NCBI GenBank assembly: GCA_051653685.1 | Contig: JBOFWQ010000169.1 | Span: 1-8,955, forward strand | DNA length: 8,955 bases | Direction: 5' to 3' | Origin: Faucicola sp937889485 | GTDB lineage: Bacteria; Pseudomonadota; Gammaproteobacteria; Pseudomonadales; Moraxellaceae | Part shown: positions 5,963 to 8,955 of the stretch, piece after piece | Position numbering within the stretch: the stretch's first letter is position 1 | Layout of the letters: every line of letters begins with the position of its first letter | The notes under the pieces: generated by a model | Told to the model about the DNA's origin: nothing | The model's input: only the letters and a program-made list of their open reading frames with translations | The model's database searches: none | Made by a program: the position numbers and the translations under genes

Positions 5963-6769
5963 CTATCGGGCATTTTTTTCATCAATACCTGATAAACCAA
6001 AGCGCCTTGCCAGCTCACGTATGACCGCTGTGGAGGGAATATTAAACCACGCCAATGTGACCATTGTGTGAAACCAGACATCGGCAACCTCATAGACCAG
6101 ATCTTTGACGGCGGTGTCATCAATAATCGCTTCATAAACCGCATCATCGGCAATCTTGACATCTTTGGCAGCAATGATAGCTTCGGTGGTTTCTTCACCT
6201 ACTTTTTCAAGAATTTTGTTGATACCTTTGTGGTAGAGACTGGCAACATACGAGCTATCTGGGCTTGCGGCTTTACGTTCGGTGAGTACTTGATCCAGCG
6301 CCGCCAAAATATCGGTTGATGAGACGCTCTTAGGTAATTGAGATTGGGGCGCGGGCGCTTTTTTGTCCGTATTCTTGTCGGCATAAATCTCGCTTGGGTC
6401 TTTGAGTACTTTATCGGTCACTTGCCAGTCTAATTGCCCGTGGTCGTTGGTCAGTAGCCGATAAAAACAAGACTCCCGTCCTGTATGGCAAGCAATGCCA
6501 CCTAGCTGGGTCACAGATAGTACGATGACATCGGCATCACAGTCTAGACGGATGTCATAAACCTGTTGAAAATGCCCTGAAGTTTCGCCTTTGTGCCACA
6601 ATTTGCTGCGAGAGCGTGACCAATACACGGCTTGCATTTTTTCGGCAGTTAGGCGTAAAGACTCACGATTCATCCATGCCATCATCAAAATACGTCCCGT
6701 ATGATGGTCTTGAGCAATAGCTGGAATTAACCCATTATCATCAAATTTTACCGCATCTAACCAATTCAT
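5963..6769 (-). CDS. hisIE: Bifunctional phosphoribosyl-AMP cyclohydrolase / phosphoribosyl-ATP pyrophosphatase (HisI-HisE fusion)
   Basis: This cytoplasmic enzyme would carry out steps 2 and 3 of histidine synthesis: PR-ATP to PR-AMP (HisE part) and ring opening to ProFAR (HisI part). Numbered from the ATG at 6769 (268 residues), HisI covers about 1-129, with AIAQDHHTGRILMMAWMN, YWSRSRSKLWHKGETSG, the metal-binding LDCDAD (76-81), and GGIACHTGRESCFY (90-103) with its two cysteines. A linker rich in Lys, Pro, Ala and Ser (about 130-152) leads to HisE, marked by SYVASLYHKGINKILEKVGEE (about 173-193), DLVYEVADVWFH and ELARRFGLSG. The HisI and HisE parts resemble the separate Pseudomonas-type proteins, not E. 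coli HisIE. A TTG two codons upstream (6775) is in frame; the ATG matches the MNxWLD start of Pseudomonas-type HisI. tatA follows after 91 bases. Confidence 0.94.
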   Translation of the reverse strand: MNWLDAVKFDDNGLIPAIAQDHHTGRILMMAWMNRESLRLTAEKMQAVYWSRSRSKLWHKGETSGHFQQVYDIRLDCDADVIVLSVTQLGGIACHTGRESCFYRLLTNDHGQLDWQVTDKVLKDPSEIYADKNTDKKAPAPQSQLPKSVSSTDILAALDQVLTERKAASPDSSYVASLYHKGINKILEKVGEETTEAIIAAKDVKIADDAVYEAIIDDTAVKDLVYEVADVWFHTMVTLAWFNIPSTAVIRELARRFGLSGIDEKNAR

Positions 6770-6804
6770 ATTCAAAACCCATTCTATTGCCGATAACCGC
6801 TAGT

Positions 6805-6829
6805 AAAAAATCGGTGCCATGAGCACCAA
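6805..6829 (-). terminator. Terminator-like hairpin in the hisIE upstream region (second terminator or attenuator)
   Basis: On the minus strand TTGGTGC (6829-6823), loop TCATG, and GCACCGA (6817-6811) form a 7-bp stem with one G-U pair, directly followed by six T's (6810-6805). This has the form of an intrinsic terminator. It lies 44 bases past the strong terminator at 6873-6906 and 35 bases before hisIE. It is either a back-up terminator or a hairpin within the hisIE leader; no histidine-rich leader peptide is seen. Confidence 0.45.
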
Positions 6830-6872
6830 GCCCAACAATAACCGACTTATTGATCATTAAAAAGCATTTACC

Positions 6873-6906
6873 AAAAAAAAGCACTCATCGAGCGATGAGC
6901 GCTTTT
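6873..6906 (-). terminator. Rho-independent terminator of the thioesterase gene
   Basis: On the minus strand GCGCTCATCG (6902-6893) pairs with CGATGAGTGC (6890-6881) with one A-C mismatch and a tight central loop, followed by eight T's (6880-6873). Flanking AAAA/TTTT can extend the stem. It begins 19 bases after the thioesterase stop. It separates that gene from hisIE, implying that hisIE has its own promoter. Confidence 0.85.
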
Positions 6907-6924
6907 ATCATAATTCATCAGCCA

Positions 6925-7383
6925 TTAAATCTCAAAGGGTTTCACATCTAATACTTCTTTTAGTGCGGCACTCAGCGCGATAGGCTTACCCTGGCGGTAA
7001 TCATATGCCACAAACCCCATCACCGCATATGCCACCACACTGGCATCAAACATTCTGGATACTTTAAAGACAAACTCACCACCTTGGTCGGTCAGATTCT
7101 GCACGCCCACTTCAAACAACAACTCTTCACGGGCGCGGACGCGGTCAACTACTTGGGTGGTCATATAATCAATAACCAAGCCTTGATACTCGGCGTTGAC
7201 TTCTTTAATACCTTTGGAATATAAAAAACGAAACCGTGATTCTGTCAGCAAGGATACCAAGCTTTCAATGGTCAAATGCTGCCCCAAGCCCATCTCAGTA
7301 TTTCGAACGCGCATCACCGTTTCAAAGACAAAATTTGCTTTTTCAATATCATGGTTGACGGTTGGCAAGATGATTAACTCCAT
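6925..7383 (-). CDS. Hotdog-fold (4HBT-like) acyl-CoA thioesterase family protein
   Basis: The 152-residue protein fits a single hotdog domain of the 4HBT/YbgC group, which hydrolyses acyl-CoA thioesters. The typical opening strand and turn is present as FVFETVMRVRNTEMGLGQHLTIESLVSLLTESR (19-50), with the acidic helix residue E48. Then come YLSKGI-like YSKGIKEVNAEYQGLVIDY (55-73), the VVDRVRAREELLFEVGV strands (78-94) and FKVSRMFD (106-113). At the place where YbgC-type enzymes carry the catalytic aspartate (D-T-D/E), this protein reads N28-T29-E30, so the catalytic residue may differ. The ATG at 7383 lacks a clear ribosome binding site and lies in AT-rich DNA. The gene is a single unit with its own terminator, transcribed divergently from rpmI. 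Family is fairly sure; substrate unknown. Confidence 0.82.
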   Translation of the reverse strand: MELIILPTVNHDIEKANFVFETVMRVRNTEMGLGQHLTIESLVSLLTESRFRFLYSKGIKEVNAEYQGLVIDYMTTQVVDRVRAREELLFEVGVQNLTDQGGEFVFKVSRMFDASVVAYAVMGFVAYDYRQGKPIALSAALKEVLDVKPFEI

Positions 7384-7693
7384 TATTGAAAAATTAATAT
7401 GAAATCAACTTAACAAAATATTTTTAGGTTTTGGTATTGTTAGATTTTTTGATTGATAAACACTTTTTAAAAAAAGTAATTTGTCTGTAAAGTCACTTTA
7501 AGCCTGTTAAAAAAACAAACAAAAAGTGATAAATTATCCCTGTTTTTTTCAAAAAGTAGCTTTTATTTTCAAAAAATCACAAAATTATTCTTGATAAATC
7601 AACGATTTTTTAATTGTCATTAAATTATCATACATTGTTGACTTTGAAAAGAAAAATAAACCGCAAAAACCTATCGCAACTCGATTGAATTTT
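7384..7693. other. AT-rich divergent intergenic region with repeated AAAAAGT elements
   Basis: No gene is seen in this stretch. It is very rich in A/T tracts. AAAAAGT occurs at 7471, 7521 and 7551, with ACTTTTT at 7462-7468, so 7462-7477 forms a near palindrome. TAAAGTCACTTTA (7488-7500) and GATAAATTATC (7528-7538) are perfect odd palindromes. These could be operators, or simply upstream curved DNA for the divergent thioesterase and rpmI promoters. No convincing -35/-10 pair for the thioesterase gene was found. Confidence 0.5.
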
Positions 7694-7702
7694 TGCTAAA
7701 AT
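7694..7702 (+). promoter_or_regulatory. Candidate extended -10 promoter of rpmI-rplT
   Basis: TGCTAAAAT has the TGn extension and a 5/6 match to TATAAT, and is followed by ACCGCC. No good -35 is present at 16-18 bases, consistent with an extended -10 promoter helped by the A/T tracts upstream. RNA would start near 7709, giving a leader of about 120 bases before rpmI. Confidence 0.6.
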
Positions 7703-7754
7703 ACCGCCTCCCACCTCAAGGCAAAATATTGGCGCGGACAGAATAGTTCACAAC

Positions 7755-7828
7755 TTGCTCTCGCAAACATTTTGACAAACAGGTATCTTAATTGGCTAAG
7801 CAATTAGCCAAAAACAGTAAAGAGGCTA
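7755..7828 (+). promoter_or_regulatory. Structured leader of rpmI, possible L20 autoregulatory site
   Basis: A small hairpin TTGC-TCTC-GCAA (7755-7766) is followed by a perfect 8-bp hairpin TTGGCTAA-GCAA-TTAGCCAA (7792-7811). The TAGCC at 7805-7809 could instead pair with GGCTA at 7824-7828, which overlaps the ribosome binding site AGAGG (7821-7825). The two pairings exclude each other. L20 is known to repress its own operon by binding leader mRNA in E. coli and Bacillus; that it does so here is inference. Confidence 0.45.
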
Positions 7829-7830
7829 CT

Positions 7831-8022
7831 ATGAAATTAAAAACTCGCCGCGGTGCTGCCAAACGTTTCAAAAAAACTGGTAACGGTATCAAACGTAAGC
7901 AAGCATTCAAACGCCACATTTTGACCAAAAAATCTGCTAAGCGTATCCGTCAATTGCGTGGGTGCAAAATGGTACACGTTTCTGATGAAGCCCGTGTATA
8001 CCGTATGTGTCCTTACCTATAA
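7831..8022 (+). CDS. rpmI: 50S ribosomal protein L35 (bL35)
   Basis: The 63-residue basic protein matches L35 along its length: KTRRGAAKRFKKTGNG (4-19), the KRHILTKKSAKRIRQLRG core (27-44) and a C-terminal ARVYRMCPYL. L35 is a small late-assembling component of the large ribosomal subunit. I chose the ATG at 7831 because AGAGG (7821-7825) lies five bases upstream and the protein then starts MKLKTRRG, as in the family. The frame also runs back to a TTG at 7792, but the 13 extra codons fall in the leader hairpin and have no ribosome binding site. rplT follows after 44 bases. infC, which precedes rpmI in many relatives, is not in the 400 bases upstream. Confidence 0.97.
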   Translation: MKLKTRRGAAKRFKKTGNGIKRKQAFKRHILTKKSAKRIRQLRGCKMVHVSDEARVYRMCPYL

Positions 8023-8066
8023 TCTTTTTAACGCATTGATAAATACATAAAATTTAGGAGTAAATT

Positions 8067-8426
8067 ATGGCTCGTGTAAAACGTGGTGTTCAGGCAAATC
8101 GCCGTCATAAAAAAGTATTGGCTCGTGCAAAAGGTTACTATGGTGCACGTTCACGTGTGTTCCGTGTAGCAGTACAAGCCGTGACCAAAGCTGGTCAATA
8201 TGCGTACCGTGACCGCCGTAACAAAAAACGTTCATTCCGCCGTCTATGGATTGCCCGTATCAACGCAGGTGCACGTATCAATGGCTTAAGCTATAGCCGT
8301 ATGATTAACGGCTTGAAAAAAGCCAGCATCGATATCGACCGCCGTGTTCTAGCAGATATCGCGATGCATGACGCGCAAGCATTTGCTGCATTAACTGAAA
8401 AAGCCAAGCAAGCACTAGCAGCTTAA
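8067..8426 (+). CDS. rplT: 50S ribosomal protein L20 (bL20)
   Basis: The 119-residue protein is full length for L20. The long basic N-terminal helix is evident in MARVKRGVQANRRHKKVLARAKGYYGARSRVFR (1-33), followed by YAYRDRRNKKRSFRRLWIARINAGAR (45-70), GLSYSRMINGLKKASIDIDRRVLADIA (73-99) and a C-terminal alanine- and lysine-rich helix. L20 binds 23S rRNA early in 50S assembly and, in other bacteria, represses the rpmI-rplT mRNA. AGGAG (8056-8060) lies six bases before the ATG, a strong ribosome binding site. Both genes share the upstream promoter, and a strong terminator follows 26 bases after the stop. Confidence 0.98.
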   Translation: MARVKRGVQANRRHKKVLARAKGYYGARSRVFRVAVQAVTKAGQYAYRDRRNKKRSFRRLWIARINAGARINGLSYSRMINGLKKASIDIDRRVLADIAMHDAQAFAALTEKAKQALAA

Positions 8427-8452
8427 GCTAGCAATCGCTTTATTTTTTTAGT

Positions 8453-8485
8453 AAAAGCCATTAAGAAAACTTAATGGCTTTTTTT
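8453..8485 (+). terminator. Rho-independent terminator of rpmI-rplT
   Basis: AAAAGCCATTAAG (8453-8465) and CTTAATGGCTTTT (8470-8482) are perfect reverse complements around an AAAA loop, and the T-run extends to 8485 (seven T's in all). It ends the ribosomal protein transcript before pheS, so pheS needs its own promoter or read-through. Confidence 0.93.
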
Positions 8486-8525
8486 ATGTGCCTAATTTGG
8501 TTAAAATGCCAAATACGATTGCCAC

Positions 8526-8531
8526 TATAAG
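8526..8531 (+). promoter_or_regulatory. Candidate -10 box of pheS
   Basis: TATAAG matches TATAAT in 5 of 6 positions and lies in the short gap between the rplT terminator and pheS. No good -35 is seen at normal spacing. If used, RNA would begin only a few bases before the pheS ATG. A TAAAAT at 8502-8507 is a rival -10 that would give a leader of about 30 bases. Confidence 0.3.
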
Positions 8532-8542
8532 ACTTACCACCC

Positions 8543-8955
8543 ATGACTGATACATCAACTGATAAACTCGCCCAATATTCTCAAAACCTAACTGATATTA
8601 GCCAAGACCAGTTTTTCCAATTTGTTAACGATGCCAAAGCGTTTATCGCCACTGCCCAAACTCCACAAGATTTGCAAGCCGTGCGTGTGAATTTAACAGG
8701 CAAAAAAAGTCACCTAACCACCTGGTCAAAACAACTTGGCGGACTTGATGCCGACGGCAAAAAAACCATCGGCGGTAGGCTGCATCAAGTACGTACCCAA
8801 ATCAATGACAGCCTACAACAAGCGCAAAGTGAGCTAGAAGCCAAAGCCCTAGCCGCCAAACTTGCCAGCGAATCCATTGACATTACGATGCCCGCGCGTG
8901 GACAAACCGCGGGCAATCTACACCCTGTCACCATGACTGCCGAGCGTATGCAGGG
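8543..8955 (+). CDS. pheS: Phenylalanine--tRNA ligase alpha subunit, N-terminal part (cut by window edge)
   Basis: PheS forms the catalytic half of the alpha2-beta2 synthetase that charges tRNA-Phe. Translated by hand from the ATG at 8543, the frame stays open to the edge for 137 codons of an expected 330-350. The N-terminal coiled-coil arm that contacts tRNA is visible as QAVRVNLTGKKSHLTTWSKQL (about 45-65) and a long helical stretch to about 110. It is followed by the family's linker SIDITMPARGQTAGNLHPVTMT (111-132), where MPARG...LHPVT corresponds to LPGR...GGLHPVTRT of E. coli. The catalytic motifs 1-3 lie beyond the window. Upstream of the ATG the bases are CTTACCACCC, with no ribosome binding site. 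pheT is expected downstream. Confidence 0.94.
   Translation, partial: MTDTSTDKLAQYSQNLTDISQDQFFQFVNDAKAFIATAQTPQDLQAVRVNLTGKKSHLTTWSKQLGGLDADGKKTIGGRLHQVRTQINDSLQQAQSELEAKALAAKLASESIDITMPARGQTAGNLHPVTMTAERMQ

Noticed and set aside
6739..6855. Minus-strand open frame of about 38 codons from an ATG at 6855 running into the start of hisIE
   Set aside because: Its translation (starting MINKSVIVGLGAHG) looks protein-like, but there is no ribosome binding site, it contains a terminator-like hairpin, overlaps hisIE out of frame, and matches no family I know. It has only one His codon, so it is not a his leader peptide.
7638..7643. TTGACT as the -35 of the rpmI promoter
   Set aside because: It is more than 50 bases from the TAAAAT at 7697 and has no -10 of its own at normal spacing.
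7772..7777. TTGACA resembling a -35 box before rpmI
   Set aside because: No -10 hexamer lies 16-18 bases downstream, where the sequence is the GGCTAA arm of the leader hairpin. It would also start RNA at or past the ribosome binding site.
7792..7830. N-terminal extension of L35 from a TTG start
   Set aside because: A stop codon sits directly before the TTG, there is no ribosome binding site there, the codons fall in a hairpin, and the ATG at 7831 has AGAGG at ideal spacing and the family's normal N-terminus.
1..8955. CRISPR array, insertion sequence, tRNA, rRNA or prophage genes
   Set aside because: No regularly spaced repeats, transposase-like frames, terminal inverted repeats, tRNA-like cloverleaf with a CCA end, or rRNA sequence was seen on either strand by eye.

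Overview
The window reads as chromosomal DNA from a gammaproteobacterium of the family Moraxellaceae (Moraxella, Faucicola or Psychrobacter-like). The reasons are the Pseudomonas/Acinetobacter-type HisI and HisE sequences next to tatABC, the L35 and L20 sequences, the AT-rich intergenic DNA and the moderate-GC genes. The genus is an inference from remembered family resemblance; no search was run.

Left block (about 1-6770), all on the minus strand. In transcription order it holds hisIE, tatA, tatB, tatC, a compact UvrD/FBH1-like helicase gene, dusC, a 2H-phosphoesterase ('2'-5' RNA ligase'-like) gene, cobU and cobT (cobT runs off the left edge). From the helicase gene to cobT the genes overlap by 4-10 bases or lie 15 bases apart, so this part is probably one translationally coupled transcript. 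A candidate promoter with an extended -10 precedes tatA. The functions are mixed: histidine synthesis steps 2-3, twin-arginine protein export, DNA unwinding, tRNA dihydrouridine formation, probable RNA-end chemistry, and assembly of the cobalamin lower ligand.

Middle (about 6770-7830). A hotdog thioesterase gene on the minus strand ends in a strong Rho-independent terminator. A second terminator-like hairpin lies between that terminator and hisIE. To its right is an AT-rich divergent intergenic stretch of about 400 bases with repeated AAAAAGT/ACTTTTT elements, then a promoter and a leader of about 120 bases in front of rpmI.

Right block (7831-8955), plus strand. rpmI (L35) and rplT (L20) are followed by a strong terminator and then by the start of pheS (phenylalanyl-tRNA synthetase alpha), cut by the right edge. 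The infC gene that precedes rpmI in many gammaproteobacteria is absent here; instead rpmI has its own promoter and a leader whose GGCTA/TAGCC/GGCTA segments can pair in two exclusive ways, one of them covering the ribosome binding site.

No mobile element, CRISPR array, tRNA or rRNA was seen. Most of the window is ordinary housekeeping DNA. The points most worth a second look are the rpmI leader, the hisIE fusion, the C-terminal module of TatB, and the helicase/dusC/2H gene trio.
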